Notes: generated from the sequence alone by a model not told the origin. A DNA stretch of 64,000 nucleotides from Endozoicomonas montiporae CL-33 (GCF_001583435.1 NZ_CP013251.1:2253617-2317616); one strand, 5' to 3'; numbered from the stretch's first letter, positions 9,512-20,541 are shown. Translations and numbers: made by a program.

Positions 9512-9599
9512 CCAGATGGTTATCAGGCAGGCATGGATTGTGTAACCGGTCGCCTACCTGCTTCATATTTACTGGTTTGAGAAGCCAGTCAGGTAAAGA

Positions 9600-9923
9600 T
9601 CAACGTTCCAGGTGTTCCAGCTTGCCTTTGACACCATCCCACTCTTCGGCATCCGGCAACGGATCTTTCTTCTCGGTGATATTGTCCCAGACATCAGCCA
9701 GTACGGCATTCAGTTCAATAAACTCCTGCTGATCTTCAGGCACTTCGTCTTCAGAGAAGATTGCGTTGGCAGGACACTCGGGTTCACACAATGCGCAGTC
9801 AATACATTCGTCCGGGTGGATGACCAGAATATTGGGTCCTTCATAAAAGCAGTCTACCGGACATACTTCTACACAGTCAGTGTATTTGCACTTGATGCAG
9901 TTTTCACCCACTACGAAAGCCAT
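9600..9923 (-). CDS. fdxA: Seven-iron ferredoxin FdxA
   Basis: 107 aa, soluble 3Fe-4S/4Fe-4S electron carrier. The cysteine pattern is [18 protein letters not shown] at residues 9-26 and [12 protein letters not shown] at about 40-51, followed by the usual acidic C-terminal extension. The start MAFVVGENC matches the family. It is convergent with the 509-aa gene and lies just downstream of mutS on the same strand, the gammaproteobacterial fdxA-mutS order. Confidence 0.95.
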   Translation of the reverse strand: MAFVVGENCIKCKYTDCVEVCPVDCFYEGPNILVIHPDECIDCALCEPECPANAIFSEDEVPEDQQEFIELNAVLADVWDNITEKKDPLPDAEEWDGVKGKLEHLER

Positions 9924-10121
9924 GGTTTAAACTCCGTTTGTTCAGGCTGATACAGCAATCGATGTTACGGTGACTCGTTGCTGTTGCTCGTTACTGTTGT
10001 AAGATGTGACCGGCCCTATCGCCGTAATGGCGCAAAGTCTAACAGCAATAGAGCCGGGGTTGTAGGTTAAGCCCGTGAATGGCTTAACAAAATCTATACC
10101 GTTGCTTTATAAGCTAACGCA

Positions 10122-12737
10122 TTATTTCGTCAGATTTTTCAGATCATAGATAAGATCCAGTGCCTGCCGTGGTGACATTTCATCCGGATCGATCTCGTCC
10201 AGTCTGTCAACCGCCGGATGTGGTGCAGCCGCTGCAAACAGTTCACTCTGCATGGGTTGTTCCCTGACGACCATTGTAGTTTGTTGCGTTTTTACGCTGG
10301 TCAGCTCGTGATTCGATGAAGTCTGTTCCAGCTGTGCCAGTTTGGTTTTTGCCTGATTCACCACATGCCGTGGTACGCCGGCTAACTGGGCAACCTGCAA
10401 TCCGTAGCTCTGGCTGGCAGGGCCTTCCTGTACTGCGTGTAAAAATACTATACGATCGTCGTGTTCGGTAGCGTTCAGATGAACGTTGACAACCGTATCA
10501 CATTCGTCTGGCAGTTGGGTCAGCTCGAAATAATGGGTGGCGAAGAGGGTAAATGCCTTCACCGAGTCAGCAAGGTAGTGGGCGCAGGACCAGGCCAGTG
10601 ACAGGCCATCAAAGGTGCTGGTGCCGCGGCCTACCTCATCCATCAGTACCAGGCTGCTTTCCGTGGCGTTATGCAGGATATTGGCGGTTTCGGTCATTTC
10701 GACCATGAAGGTTGAGCGACCACCGGCCAGATCGTCCGATGAGCCAATGCGGGTAAATATACGGTCTACGACGCCTATGCGTGCCTTGCTGGCAGGTACA
10801 AAACTGCCTACATGAGCCATCAATACGATCAACGCTGTCTGGCGCATGTAGGTCGATTTACCGCCCATGTTCGGGCCAGTGATCACCAGCATACGACGTT
10901 GATGGTTAAAGTTGACGCTATTGGCAACGAAGGGTTCATCCAACACCTGTTCAACCACCGGATGACGACCTTCTTCAATAGCGATACCCGGCGCAGGTGT
11001 CAGTTCCGGTCTGCAGAAGTTGAGTGATTCGGCACGCTCGGCAAGATTGGTCAGAACATCCAGCTCCGCCAGACCCATGGCCGTTTCCTGCATGGGCCCA
11101 AGGGCTTCAACCAGTTTGTCCAGCAGCTCGTCGTACAGAGCTTTTTCCCGACTCAGGGCACGGCTCTTACTGGACAGGGCTTTGTCTTCAAACTCTTTCA
11201 GCTCCGGAGTAATAAAGCGTTCAACATTCTTCAGAGTTTGACGACGAATGTACTCTACCGGAGCATCTTCTGATTCACGACGACTTAATTCTATGTAGTA
11301 ACCGTGTACGCGGTTATAGCCAACTTTCAGGCTGGCCAGCCCGGAACGTTCACGTTCACGCTGTTCCAGTTGTACCAGGTAGTCTCCGGCATTTTCGCTG
11401 AGTGCTCTGAACTCGTCCAGTTCAGCATCATAGCCACTGGCGATGACACCGCCGTCACGAATCACAACCGGAGGGTTTTCAATAATGGCACTGTCCAGCA
11501 AACCGGCCAGCTGCGGATGTTCGCTGATCACCATTGAAAGATTGTGAATGGCTTCGCTGTCGATGGTGCGCAGAATATCCTGTAGTTCAGGCAGTTGCAG
11601 AAACGCATCGCGCAGTCGGGCCAGATCTCTTGGTCGTGCCGATTTCAGAGCCACACGCGCCAGAATCCGTTCGATATCACCAATGCCTTTCAGCACCGGT
11701 TGCAAGGCTTCAAAGTGAAAACCCTGTTTCAGAATGTCAATACTGTTCTGACGGTGTTTCAGTTTGTTCAAATCCCTGAGCGGGCGGTTAATCCAGCGCC
11801 CCAGCAAGCGACTGCCCATGGCAGTAGCCGTATGATCCAATACTGACATCAGGGTATGATCCCGACCGCCGGAAAGGTTGCTGGTCAGTTCCAGATTTTT
11901 ACGGCTGGCAGCGTCCAGTACTACGCTGTCTTCGCGGTTTTCCAGTTGAATACCCCGAATATGGGGCAGAGCCGTCCGCTGGGTTTCCCGGGCGTACTGC
12001 AACAGACAGCCTGCGGATTCTATGGCAACGGTGAGCTTGTCACAGCCGAAACCTTGCAGGTTTTTAGTCTGAAACTGTCGTGTCAGTTGTTCAACGGCGG
12101 TTTCACGGTCAAAGTCCCAGGGCGGGCGTTTGATGGTGCCGGGACGAGCGGACAGGCTCTCTGGCCATTGAAATTCATCGTTAACCAGAATCTCTGCCGG
12201 GCTGAGACGTTCAATTTCTGCCAGCAGGGCTTCTTCGTCTTTTACTTCCAGCACCGTAAACTGACCACTGCTGATATCCAGCGAGGCAATGCCGTACAGC
12301 GTTTCACGGCGGTTCACTGCGGTCAGCAGATTATCCTGATGATCATCCAGCAAGGCTTCATCGCTGACCGTTCCCGGTGTCAGGATGCGCATTACCTTGC
12401 GTTCCACCGGCCCTTTGCTGGTGGCCGGATCGCCCACCTGCTCACAGATGGCAACGGACACTCTTAAGCGCACCAGTTTGGCCAGATACCCTTCAACGGC
12501 ATGGTAAGGAATACCGGCCATGGGGATAGGCTCTCCATCGGACTTTCCCCTAGCGGTCAGGGTTATATCCAGCAGCTTGGCAGCTTTTCTGGCATCGTCA
12601 TAAAACAGCTCATAAAAATCCCCCATGCGATAAAACACCAGATGTTCCCGGTGCTGTTGTTTGATGCGCAAATATTGCTGCATCATCGGGGTGTGTTTCG
12701 ATAACTGAACGTCAGTCTTATCTTCGGAATTTGCCAT
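10122..12737 (-). CDS. mutS: DNA mismatch repair protein MutS
   Basis: 872 aa, full length. MutS recognises mismatches and recruits MutL. The mismatch-binding motif is [11 protein letters not shown] at about residues 43-53. Walker A is GPNMGGKST near residue 620 and Walker B is [16 protein letters not shown]. The C-terminal tetramerisation tail ([21 protein letters not shown]) is present. I choose the ATG at 12737 (MANSEDKTD), which has a GAGAG ribosome binding site; an in-frame ATG at 12755 has none. The first 19 codons and the whole upstream region belong to a 406-bp block repeated at 34967-35384, so the gene's 5' end and promoter appear to have been supplied by an integrated element. Confidence 0.96.
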   Translation of the reverse strand: MANSEDKTDVQLSKHTPMMQQYLRIKQQHREHLVFYRMGDFYELFYDDARKAAKLLDITLTARGKSDGEPIPMAGIPYHAVEGYLAKLVRLRVSVAICEQVGDPATSKGPVERKVMRILTPGTVSDEALLDDHQDNLLTAVNRRETLYGIASLDISSGQFTVLEVKDEEALLAEIERLSPAEILVNDEFQWPESLSARPGTIKRPPWDFDRETAVEQLTRQFQTKNLQGFGCDKLTVAIESAGCLLQYARETQRTALPHIRGIQLENREDSVVLDAASRKNLELTSNLSGGRDHTLMSVLDHTATAMGSRLLGRWINRPLRDLNKLKHRQNSIDILKQGFHFEALQPVLKGIGDIERILARVALKSARPRDLARLRDAFLQLPELQDILRTIDSEAIHNLSMVISEHPQLAGLLDSAIIENPPVVIRDGGVIASGYDAELDEFRALSENAGDYLVQLEQRERERSGLASLKVGYNRVHGYYIELSRRESEDAPVEYIRRQTLKNVERFITPELKEFEDKALSSKSRALSREKALYDELLDKLVEALGPMQETAMGLAELDVLTNLAERAESLNFCRPELTPAPGIAIEEGRHPVVEQVLDEPFVANSVNFNHQRRMLVITGPNMGGKSTYMRQTALIVLMAHVGSFVPASKARIGVVDRIFTRIGSSDDLAGGRSTFMVEMTETANILHNATESSLVLMDEVGRGTSTFDGLSLAWSCAHYLADSVKAFTLFATHYFELTQLPDECDTVVNVHLNATEHDDRIVFLHAVQEGPASQSYGLQVAQLAGVPRHVVNQAKTKLAQLEQTSSNHELTSVKTQQTTMVVREQPMQSELFAAAAPHPAVDRLDEIDPDEMSPRQALDLIYDLKNLTK

Positions 12738-13086
12738 TAATCTCTCTGAAAGCAACGTAATTCATGGGGTTTACAGCTATTTGGACGTTAGAGCTCAATC
12801 TCATCAAGTTCCAAACAAGACCAACAATATGTGGTGTAGCGCGTTTGCTAGTATAGGTTTTTTGTTCTAAGAGGGAGTTCGAATCTGATAACAGTAAAAA
12901 CCTATACTGAATGTCGTCAGGCCTTGCGGATAAAGCCTTTCGGGCCAGGTAATAAGACTTCGAGGCCGATGATAATGACACTGTTGTGATATCCGCTAAT
13001 GGCATGATGACAATGAATGACCAGAATGATTGAGGACTGGTTTTAGTGAGCGCAAATAATAACAAAGAGCACAAAAAACCTCTAAC
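12681..13086. repeat. Direct repeat A: mutS 5' end, promoter region and integrase start
   Basis: 406 bp nearly identical to 34967-35384, same orientation. It contains mutS codons 1-19, the mutS/integrase divergent intergenic region, and the first 13-14 codons of an integrase. The main difference is a 12-bp insertion in the other copy, where GTATAGGTTTT is doubled. Within it GTATAGGTTTTT (12851-12862) and AAAAACCTATAC (12896-12907) form a perfect inverted repeat, a candidate integrase arm site or operator. The homology starts abruptly inside mutS at CATCATCGGGGTG, the likely attachment-site core. Confidence 0.9.
13046..13086 (+). pseudogene. Integrase gene remnant, first codons only
   Basis: The GTG at 13046 and the following codons (MSANNNKEHKKPL) match the first codons of the intact integrase at 35344-36678. 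The match ends at 13086, where the IS4-like element begins. The rest of the gene is not found on the other side of the element, so it has been deleted rather than merely interrupted. Confidence 0.8.
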
Positions 13087-13132
13087 TCGATGCTGCAGTT
13101 TTACCTAAACAAGTAACGTATTTATCTCGATT

Positions 13133-14608
13133 CTAAGCTGCATCTAAAAGTTTAAACTTCCGGGCGTGTGCTTTGAGTGAGTCAGTTGCCTTTTGTTCTC
13201 CCAGGTCTCTACCAGCCATATGCCTGCTCGACTCCCGCTTGGGCAAAGTATGCTCTAAGGCTAAGGCCAGAGCCTTAAGCTCGGTATCTGGATCTTCCGA
13301 TTCAACCACTGATTTCACCGTAGCAAGCAAGGCTTCTGCATTGAGGCGTTCGATCAGACAGCCTGCGGGCATTCCGGCCTGTTTGTTTTTCAGTAGGACG
13401 AATTGCTCAGGGTGCAGTAACAGCATGTGTTCGCACAGCAGGCTCAGGATCACGCCGCGCTGCGATCCGTCAGCACCTTGCTGTTTGCTCAACCTGTTCC
13501 AGCCACAATGAGCTTTCCAGTCTTGAATGAAAACCTCGACCAACCACCTCAAGGTGTAAATCCTGGCTATGTCGGTATGCCGCCATGACATATCTGAAGC
13601 CACCAGATAGCGATAATCCTCTTCACCCTCATACTTCAGGGCAATAACAAAACGTCTTTTCCCATGAGCCTTAACATACAGCCGAGCAGCCAGCATCGTG
13701 ACCTGCTCTTCTTTGCCACCGCGTATTATGAGTTGAGTTTCAGCGCCTTTCTGGCGCGAAAAGTAAGCTTTGAGAGTCGCTTCCGAGTGGTTTCGGTTGG
13801 ATACTTTCTGATTCGAGCGCAGTTGGCTGACAACCTGGGCTCCGCCTGTTATTTCCGCAGCCTTATCCATAAAGTCTCCTGTGCCATACAGTGCATCAGC
13901 GAGAATTGCTTTGATCGTAATGTTGGGAAACGAATCAACAAATTCTTGCAGCATAACCAGCGTCAACGACTGCATGGTGGGGTAACGAACATGATCTGGC
14001 TCAGGACGGTTCGGTCGTTCTTTTTTCTGAATGCCTTGCTTCCTGAGCGCCTTGTCTTTCTTCCTCCATGCAGATAACTCAGGGTCAGGAATATAAAAGC
14101 GAAACCCTACTGGAAAGGTAGCTACTTCAGTAACGAGCACCATAAACACCAGTTCCTGCCCATTAAAATAACCACCTGTTGATTTGTCTTTTATCTTATG
14201 GGCACCGTCGATTTTTGAAGTCCTTTTAGTGCGCTTTTTTCCTGTATCGTCGATAGCAAGGGTTCCACTTTGTATTCCATAGCGTAGAAGAATATTTCTG
14301 ACGCTGGCCTGTAGCAGGCTTTGCCATGCAATTTCTGCTTGATAAAACATCCAGCACAGACGGGTCGCTTTGAATCTGCCTAAGCTTCTGCGCTCAAAAG
14401 CAGCCCAGTTAATAGTTTTAGTTACCACGATTCCCATGATAAAAACGCCCAGTGCCACTTTCTGGGATCTACTCAACTGCGCAGAGGAATTGATGGACTT
14501 GAGCGAATCATTCAAAGCATCCAGAAAGGCAGTGACAACGGGTAATGGGCGAATTAGCAAGATACGACACTTGACGGTTATTAAGTTCCTATGAGATCTT
14601 ACCTCCAA
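13133..14608 (-). CDS. DDE transposase of the IS4-like element
   Basis: 491 aa. The likely catalytic acids are in LAIDDTGKKRTKR (first Asp, about residue 128), ILADALYGTGDF (second Asp) and LRWLVEVFIQDWKAHCGWNR (Glu). This arrangement resembles the IS4/IS701 superfamily; I cannot assign the exact family. The first codons of the gene (MEVRSHRNLITVKCR onward) also occur in the two extra 322-bp copies to the right, each encoding a truncated 72-aa frame. Confidence 0.85.
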   Translation of the reverse strand: MEVRSHRNLITVKCRILLIRPLPVVTAFLDALNDSLKSINSSAQLSRSQKVALGVFIMGIVVTKTINWAAFERRSLGRFKATRLCWMFYQAEIAWQSLLQASVRNILLRYGIQSGTLAIDDTGKKRTKRTSKIDGAHKIKDKSTGGYFNGQELVFMVLVTEVATFPVGFRFYIPDPELSAWRKKDKALRKQGIQKKERPNRPEPDHVRYPTMQSLTLVMLQEFVDSFPNITIKAILADALYGTGDFMDKAAEITGGAQVVSQLRSNQKVSNRNHSEATLKAYFSRQKGAETQLIIRGGKEEQVTMLAARLYVKAHGKRRFVIALKYEGEEDYRYLVASDMSWRHTDIARIYTLRWLVEVFIQDWKAHCGWNRLSKQQGADGSQRGVILSLLCEHMLLLHPEQFVLLKNKQAGMPAGCLIERLNAEALLATVKSVVESEDPDTELKALALALEHTLPKRESSRHMAGRDLGEQKATDSLKAHARKFKLLDAA

Positions 14609-15375
14609 CCTGCTGCTGTGGCTATGATGGAATCTCGCAAGGCTTGAATTCGGAGCTGCAGTAGTAGTCTGCTCTTATGCCACCCTGCCATTTCCTGCTC
14701 TCCCTCAAATATCAAAAACTGCAGCATCGAGTAATAGTTTTAGTTACCACGATTCCCATGATAAAAACGCCCAGTGCCACTTTCTGGGATCTACTCAACT
14801 GCGCAGAGGAATTGATGGACTTGAGCGAATCATTCAAAGCATCCAGAAAGGCAGTGACAACGGGTAATGGGCGAATTAGCAAGATACGACACTTGACGGT
14901 TATTAAGTTCCTATGAGATCTTACCTCCAACCTGCTGCTGTGGCTATGATGGAATCTCGCAAGGCTTGAATTCGGAGCTGCAGTAGTAGTCTGCTCTTAT
15001 GCCACCCTGCCATTTCCTGCTCTCCCTCAAATATCAAAAACTGCAGCATCGAGTAATAGTTTTAGTTACCACGATTCCCATGATAAAAACGCCCAGTGCC
15101 ACTTTCTGGGATCTACTCAACTGCGCAGAGGAATTGATGGACTTGAGCGAATCATTCAAAGCATCCAGAAAGGCAGTGACAACGGGTAATGGGCGAATTA
15201 GCAAGATACGACACTTGACGGTTATTAAGTTCCTATGAGATCTTACCTCCAACCTGCTGCTGTGGCTATGATGGAATCTCGCAAGGCTTGAATTCGGAGC
15301 TGCAGTAGTAGTCTGCTCTTATGCCACCCTGCCATTTCCTGCTCTCCCTCAAATATCAAAAACTGCAGCATCGAG
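14410..15375. repeat. Three tandem copies of a 322-bp IS end
   Basis: Units are 14410-14731, 14732-15053 and 15054-15375. Each holds the first roughly 66 codons of the transposase (reverse strand) plus the IS right end with its terminal repeat. The copies look identical. The junctions are exact: each unit starts TAATAGTTTTAG and ends CAGCATCGAG. Confidence 0.95.
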
Positions 15376-15430
15376 TTATAGTCATCGAAGTGGGTGCCAA
15401 TTTAGCACCCACTCAACAGGGAAATTAATT

Positions 15431-17923
15431 ATGGATTCATCCAAGGCAGGGGCAGGCAGCATTGAACTCTTACCCTTTATTACCCAGCTGGCCGAAAGGG
15501 AAGATCTGAAGTTACCAGCTACTCATCTTGAGTCTCTGACACATGGGCTGGAAAGCGACATAAGCAACATTATTCATTACACCGACTGGTCCGTTAAAAG
15601 CGATACCGTTGCCGAATTGAAAGCCAGAATTCGTCTGGCATTGAACACTATGCAGTTACCTATTAGCGACATTAACTACCAAGACAAGTTCACCGACTCT
15701 ATTTGCGAAGAGATTATTCGTCAGGGGGCTGAGCAGAATCAGGAGCAACAGGCTCGTAAGGCTGAGCCCAAAAGCTACTGGTTTGTTGGTGCCATGCATA
15801 AAGATAAAGATGGCAACAAACTTGATAAGACTGAGAGTTTTTTGAAGGAAGGAATCTGGGAAAATGGTTACGACGATAAGTATCTGGATAAGGTAAAAGC
15901 TGCTCGTTCAGGTGATCGCATTGCAATTAAAGCGGCCTACACTCGCAAAAACGGTCTCCCCTTTGATAATCGCAAAAATATTGTCTCGGTCATGTCTATC
16001 AAGGCAACGGGGGTCGTATTATCAAATCCTGGTAATGGACAGACATTAAAAGTCGATTGGCAAAAGGAGTATGAGACACCGCGTGAGTGGTACTTTTACA
16101 CCAATCGAGGAACGATCTGGCAAGTACAAAAAAGACGCTGGCAGGATGAAGAACTGATTCAGTTTGCCTTTAATGAGCAAGCACAAGATGTTGATCGCTT
16201 TAGAAATTCACCTTTCTGGAAGGAACGTTTTGGTGACAAGCCGAAAATGGAAGAGCGATTTCTATGGACAAAGTTCTATGAAGAACTGGCCAATAAGCTG
16301 CTTGATTACCAGCATGATCGCTCTGAACTGGTTGCCTTTACACAATTTCTGGCAAAAGAGTTTCAATTGTCTTATATGCTAGGGAAAAATCAGACAGATA
16401 CATGCCCATTTACCGTAATGGGCATGTTCAATCGTGGAATTACAGTGACTAACCGTCGTGCAATCGCTACGAAGCTGGCTGCGTTTTTGAACGTTGAAGC
16501 TGAAGTTCCACAGGCTTTTGACGGTGTCCCTATTTTAAACAATCAGAAATCCTGGTTTTTTGGCTTTGAAGACCGACGACAGGAAGGGGATATTGATGCC
16601 CTCTGGGCGTTGTTTGAATCAGCTTTGATTTATACAGATACAGATCTACCCGATGCCAGAGATGTTTTATGTCAATCTTTTGATAAAACGGCTGAGCAAT
16701 ACGGTACAGGCTGGAATTTGACCATGGGTTTGTATTGGATTCGTCCCTGGGATTTTGTTCCCTTGGACAGTCAGTCTAGAGAGTATATTCAAAAAGGTCT
16801 TGGAGAGACTATCGGGACTAACGGTCATAAAGGGCGTTGCAGTGCCAGTGACTATATGGCGCTCATTGACCAGCTTTTGACGCGATTCAACGAAGATGCT
16901 TATTCAGTACATTCATTTCCAGAACTGTCCTTGTCAGCATGGCAATATGATGCCAGTGATCAGACAAAGGCTGCTGAAAATGATCCGGATGATGAATTAA
17001 TTTCGGCAGATGCTCAGTCAGTAACGCCTGCTTTTGAACCATACGGTTTGGAAGACATAGTGAATGATGGCTGTTTTCTTGATAAGGATCGACTTCAGCA
17101 ACTGCTGAATCGCTTGAGAACAAAGAAAAATCTGATTTTGCAAGGACCACCGGGAACGGGGAAAACCTGGTTGGCCAAGCGATTAGCTTATGCCCTTATG
17201 GGACAGAAGAATCAAAATGCTTTGCGTTCTGTGCAGTTTCATCCGAACCTTTCCTATGAAGATTTCGTCAGAGGCTGGCGTCCATCAGGTGATGGTAAAC
17301 TGGAGCTGGTGGATGGCCCGTTTCTGGAAGCAATCAAAAAAGCCCGCAGCGATTCGGACACTCTTTATGTGTTCGTGATAGAAGAAATTAATCGTGGAAA
17401 CCCAGCCCAGATTTTTGGTGAGATGCTGACGCTTTTGGAAGCAGATAAACGAACACCGGCAGAGGCTTTGGAGCTTTGTTATCGGCGAACTCCCGATGAG
17501 CGTGTTCATATACCAGATAATTTATATGTGATTGGAACAATGAACGTGGCTGACCGTTCTCTCGCATTAGTAGACCTAGCCTTGAGGCGACGCTTTGCTT
17601 TTGTTGATCTTGCACCGGCTTTTGGTGAGGTTTGGCAGAACTGGGTGCATGATAAGGCTGGTATTGATAAAGCTGTTTTACAGGATATTGAACGACGACT
17701 GTTAACTTTGAATGAAGCCATAGCAGCTGATCGTAATCTTGGTCAGCAGTTCAGGGTAGGGCACAGCTTTGTGACTCCGGCGTTCAGCCACAAAATCGAT
17801 AATGCCTACGAATGGTTCCGGCAGGTGATTCATACAGAAATTGGACCTCTGTTGGATGAGTACTGGTTTGATGATCTTGGTCAGTCAGCCAAAGCACAAA
17901 AAACATTGCTGGAAGGGCTGTGA
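15431..17923 (+). CDS. McrB-like AAA+ GTPase subunit with EVE-like N-terminal domain
   Basis: 830 aa, the motor subunit of a type IV (McrBC-like) restriction system that attacks modified DNA. An EVE/YTH-like domain is suggested at about residues 115-240 (SYWFVGAMHKDKDG, then DRIAIKAAYTRKNG and WYFYTNRGTIWQV); such domains bind modified bases. The AAA+ domain has Walker A GPPGTGKTW at about 572-580, Walker B VFVIEEINRGNPAQIFGEM and the MNVADRSLALVDLALRRRF sensor region characteristic of McrB. The ATG at 15431 follows an AGGGAA site. Its stop overlaps the McrC start (TGATG), so the pair is coupled. Confidence 0.88.
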   Translation: MDSSKAGAGSIELLPFITQLAEREDLKLPATHLESLTHGLESDISNIIHYTDWSVKSDTVAELKARIRLALNTMQLPISDINYQDKFTDSICEEIIRQGAEQNQEQQARKAEPKSYWFVGAMHKDKDGNKLDKTESFLKEGIWENGYDDKYLDKVKAARSGDRIAIKAAYTRKNGLPFDNRKNIVSVMSIKATGVVLSNPGNGQTLKVDWQKEYETPREWYFYTNRGTIWQVQKRRWQDEELIQFAFNEQAQDVDRFRNSPFWKERFGDKPKMEERFLWTKFYEELANKLLDYQHDRSELVAFTQFLAKEFQLSYMLGKNQTDTCPFTVMGMFNRGITVTNRRAIATKLAAFLNVEAEVPQAFDGVPILNNQKSWFFGFEDRRQEGDIDALWALFESALIYTDTDLPDARDVLCQSFDKTAEQYGTGWNLTMGLYWIRPWDFVPLDSQSREYIQKGLGETIGTNGHKGRCSASDYMALIDQLLTRFNEDAYSVHSFPELSLSAWQYDASDQTKAAENDPDDELISADAQSVTPAFEPYGLEDIVNDGCFLDKDRLQQLLNRLRTKKNLILQGPPGTGKTWLAKRLAYALMGQKNQNALRSVQFHPNLSYEDFVRGWRPSGDGKLELVDGPFLEAIKKARSDSDTLYVFVIEEINRGNPAQIFGEMLTLLEADKRTPAEALELCYRRTPDERVHIPDNLYVIGTMNVADRSLALVDLALRRRFAFVDLAPAFGEVWQNWVHDKAGIDKAVLQDIERRLLTLNEAIAADRNLGQQFRVGHSFVTPAFSHKIDNAYEWFRQVIHTEIGPLLDEYWFDDLGQSAKAQKTLLEGL

Positions 17924-19011
17924 TGGCAGCCATTCCGCAAGCCAAGCCTGGTTTTATTGGCAAAATACCCATCAGCAACCTCTGGTTGCTGATGCTGTAT
18001 GCCTCTAACCTGTTCAGGCAATTGGATAAATCTCAGGCGGCGGTTGAAGATAACCCTGATGAGATTGCTGATCTGGTTGCAGAGTTACTGTGCCATCAGG
18101 TTAATCGTCGTCTTCAACGTAATCTCAGTTTTGGTTATCGATCTGAAAAAGAAGAGTTGAGCCGGGTTCGGGGCAGGATTGACTTGCTTACTACGGAGCG
18201 AAGGCAGTTGCTGTCAAAGGGCAAAATTGCTTGTCGCTTTGAAGAGCTGACGGTTGATACTCCAAGAAATCGCTATGTCCGAAGTGCTCTTGATGTTGCT
18301 GCGGGTCTGGTTTCCAGAGCGGGTCTTGCACAGCGTTGCCGTAATTTTTCACTTCACCTGCAGCGGTTGGGTGTTTCAAAAGCGCCGCCTCATGCCTATA
18401 GCAGTAGTCAGGATCGTTTTAGTCGTCATGACAGTGATGACCAATTCATGATTGCTTTGGCTGAGCTGGTATTTAACCTTGCTCTTCCTACTGAGCTATC
18501 AGGCCGTTATCACCTGCCAGAACCAGACAGGGAAGAGGTCTGGGTTCGGAAGCTGTTTGAGAAAGCAGTTGCAGGATTTTATGCCTTTCATCTGCGTGAT
18601 CTGGGGTGGGTGGCGAGTGCGGGTAAGAGAATCGACTGGCAAACCAGCGATTGCACTAAAGGTATGAAAGATATTCTTCCTTCGATGGAGATAGATATAT
18701 TTCTGGAGCATGAAGAGCAGAAAAGACGCTGGATTATTGATACCAAATTCACCTCTATTGTTAAGCCTAATCGCTACGGTCAGGATAAGTTGAATAGCGG
18801 TTATCTTTATCAACTTTATAGTTACCTGCGAACCCAGGAACATGCTGAGCAGCCTTTGTCTATGTCGGCTTCCGGGATGTTGCTGCATCCTTCTGTTGGG
18901 GTAACCGTAAAGGAATCTGTGAAGATTCAGGGACATGAAATGTGGTTTTGTACGGTGGATTTGGCTGGTGATGCCAAGGCGATACGGAGTGAGTTGTTGG
19001 GGTTGATTTAA
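17923..19011 (+). CDS. McrC-like nuclease subunit
   Basis: 362 aa from ATG 17923. McrC-family proteins are the PD-(D/E)XK nuclease partners of McrB. The N-terminal ISNLWLLMLYASNLFRQL stretch is typical, and the nuclease motif is seen as MEIDIFLEHEEQKRRWIIDTKF near residues 247-268. The gene overlaps the upstream McrB gene by one base within TGATG. A 122-bp gap separates it from the next defence pair. Confidence 0.87.
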   Translation: MAAIPQAKPGFIGKIPISNLWLLMLYASNLFRQLDKSQAAVEDNPDEIADLVAELLCHQVNRRLQRNLSFGYRSEKEELSRVRGRIDLLTTERRQLLSKGKIACRFEELTVDTPRNRYVRSALDVAAGLVSRAGLAQRCRNFSLHLQRLGVSKAPPHAYSSSQDRFSRHDSDDQFMIALAELVFNLALPTELSGRYHLPEPDREEVWVRKLFEKAVAGFYAFHLRDLGWVASAGKRIDWQTSDCTKGMKDILPSMEIDIFLEHEEQKRRWIIDTKFTSIVKPNRYGQDKLNSGYLYQLYSYLRTQEHAEQPLSMSASGMLLHPSVGVTVKESVKIQGHEMWFCTVDLAGDAKAIRSELLGLI

Positions 19012-19161
19012 AACATGCGTCAAAATTTACGGGGCATAAGCTGCAAGGAATATTAAAACTGAATGGCATTTGGGTGAAAATTTCTCCTTAAAAAAACAAA
19101 AATGCTAATATTGTAAAAATTAGTATAAGTTAAGGTGGGTATATCACCTAATGGTCAGAAT

Positions 19162-20541
19162 ATGTTACTGCGCTTTTCTGTAGAAAATTATCGCTCATTT
19201 CGAGATCGTGCCGAACTCTCCATGGTGCCAAGCCGTGTCCGTAGCCATCCGGGACAGGTGGTTAAACCCGTCAATACCCGCGATATTGGTGTTTTAAAAA
19301 CGGCTGTTATCTATGGAGCCAATGCGTCCGGAAAATCCAACTTGATCAAGGCGATGCAGCATGCGCGCACTATGATTGTCAGGGGAAACGCTCTTGGTCG
19401 TAATCTGGCCTATGAACCTTTCCTGTTGGACAGAAACTGCTTGCAGCAGCCATCCCGCTTTGAGTTCGAAATCAAGTATGGCGAAACGAATTATGCCTAT
19501 GGTTTTGTTGCTGACCAGAAATCTATTCATGAAGAGTGGCTATATCGAATAGATCGACAGAGCGAATCGCCTGTTTTTGAACGCACGCTTACCGATGGGG
19601 AAAGTCATTTTGATTTTTCCGGTATTCGTTTTAACAGCAAGGAAGATGAGCAGTTCCTTGCGTTTACTGCCAAGGCAACACCCGATTACCGTTTGTTTCT
19701 GTATGAATGCCTGGACCGGAATGTCGTTAAGGACCTTAGCTACATCAAGGCTTTAGGTGAAGTGAATGACTGGTTTCATGAAAAACTGAATATCCTTTTT
19801 CCTGATACCAAATACCATGGGTTGGAAATGGCAGTACATTCTGCGGATGAAACGAGTCAGCAGCTGTCTGATATTTTAAAAGGGTTTGATACCGGTATTG
19901 AAAGTCTGGCTCTGAAAGAGGTAGACCTGATGCTTGATGTGCCTGAACTGCCGGAAAACCTCAAGCAGGAAGTTCTGGGAACTATTGATGAAGGCGACGC
20001 AGTACAGATTTCCGGTCCACACAATACAAGGTATCAGGTAGTAAGAAGTACGAATGGTGTCGTCCAGACCTTCAAGTTGATGACTTCACACCTGAATAAT
20101 AAAGGTGAGCAGGTACAGTTTGATATTAATCAGGAGTCGGATGGTACACAGCGGCTGCTGGATATAGCGCCGGGATTGCTGGATATTTTTTCCAAAGATA
20201 AAGTTTATATCGTAGATGAAATCGACCGCAGTCTTCACCCTGAAATTACTACCTCATTATTAAATCACTTCCTTTCCTGCACCGAGGGTGTGCATAGTCA
20301 GCTGATTATGACCACTCATGAGTCGAACCTTCTCAATCTTGACAACATCAGGCGCGATGAAATCTGGTTTACCCAGAAAGAACGGAGCGGCTCATCGAGT
20401 CTGTATTCTCTTGAGGAATATCAGGCCAGACCTGACAAAGATATTCGCAAGGGGTATCTGGTCGGGCGATACGGTGGTCTGCCAATGATTGGTTCTTTCA
20501 TTAAAGATCAGAAAGGTAGTACTGATGCCTCGCGAGCGTAG
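19162..20541 (+). CDS. RloA/AbiLi-like AAA_21 ATPase
   Basis: 459 aa from ATG 19162 (MLLRFSVENYRSFRDRAELS), the conserved ABC-type ATPase N-terminus; an upstream in-frame GTG at 19135 is less likely. Walker A is GANASGKSNLIKAM at about residues 53-66. The Walker B/switch region is KVYIVDEIDRSLHPEITTSLL, followed by QLIMTTHESNLL. Such ATPases pair with RloB proteins as in RloAB and the lactococcal abortive-infection system AbiL. The rloB-like gene overlaps its 3' end by 17 bp. A defence role is inferred from the pairing and the location. Confidence 0.85.
   Translation: MLLRFSVENYRSFRDRAELSMVPSRVRSHPGQVVKPVNTRDIGVLKTAVIYGANASGKSNLIKAMQHARTMIVRGNALGRNLAYEPFLLDRNCLQQPSRFEFEIKYGETNYAYGFVADQKSIHEEWLYRIDRQSESPVFERTLTDGESHFDFSGIRFNSKEDEQFLAFTAKATPDYRLFLYECLDRNVVKDLSYIKALGEVNDWFHEKLNILFPDTKYHGLEMAVHSADETSQQLSDILKGFDTGIESLALKEVDLMLDVPELPENLKQEVLGTIDEGDAVQISGPHNTRYQVVRSTNGVVQTFKLMTSHLNNKGEQVQFDINQESDGTQRLLDIAPGLLDIFSKDKVYIVDEIDRSLHPEITTSLLNHFLSCTEGVHSQLIMTTHESNLLNLDNIRRDEIWFTQKERSGSSSLYSLEEYQARPDKDIRKGYLVGRYGGLPMIGSFIKDQKGSTDASRA

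Larger units (their letters stand above)
13087..15375 (-). mobile_element. IS4-superfamily-like insertion sequence with an amplified right end
   Basis: Terminal inverted repeats are visible: CTCGATGCTGCAGTTTT at the left (from 13086) and AAAACTGCAGCATCGAG at the right. The right-end motif occurs three times (ending at 14731, 15053 and 15375) because the last 322 bp of the element is repeated in tandem. A simple element would span 13086-14731. I see no convincing target duplication (left flank CTCTAA, right flank TTATAG). Confidence 0.8.

Noticed and set aside
12681..12737. tRNA gene as integration site of the islands
   Set aside because: No tRNA-like sequence is present at either repeat; the shared sequence breaks off inside mutS coding sequence.
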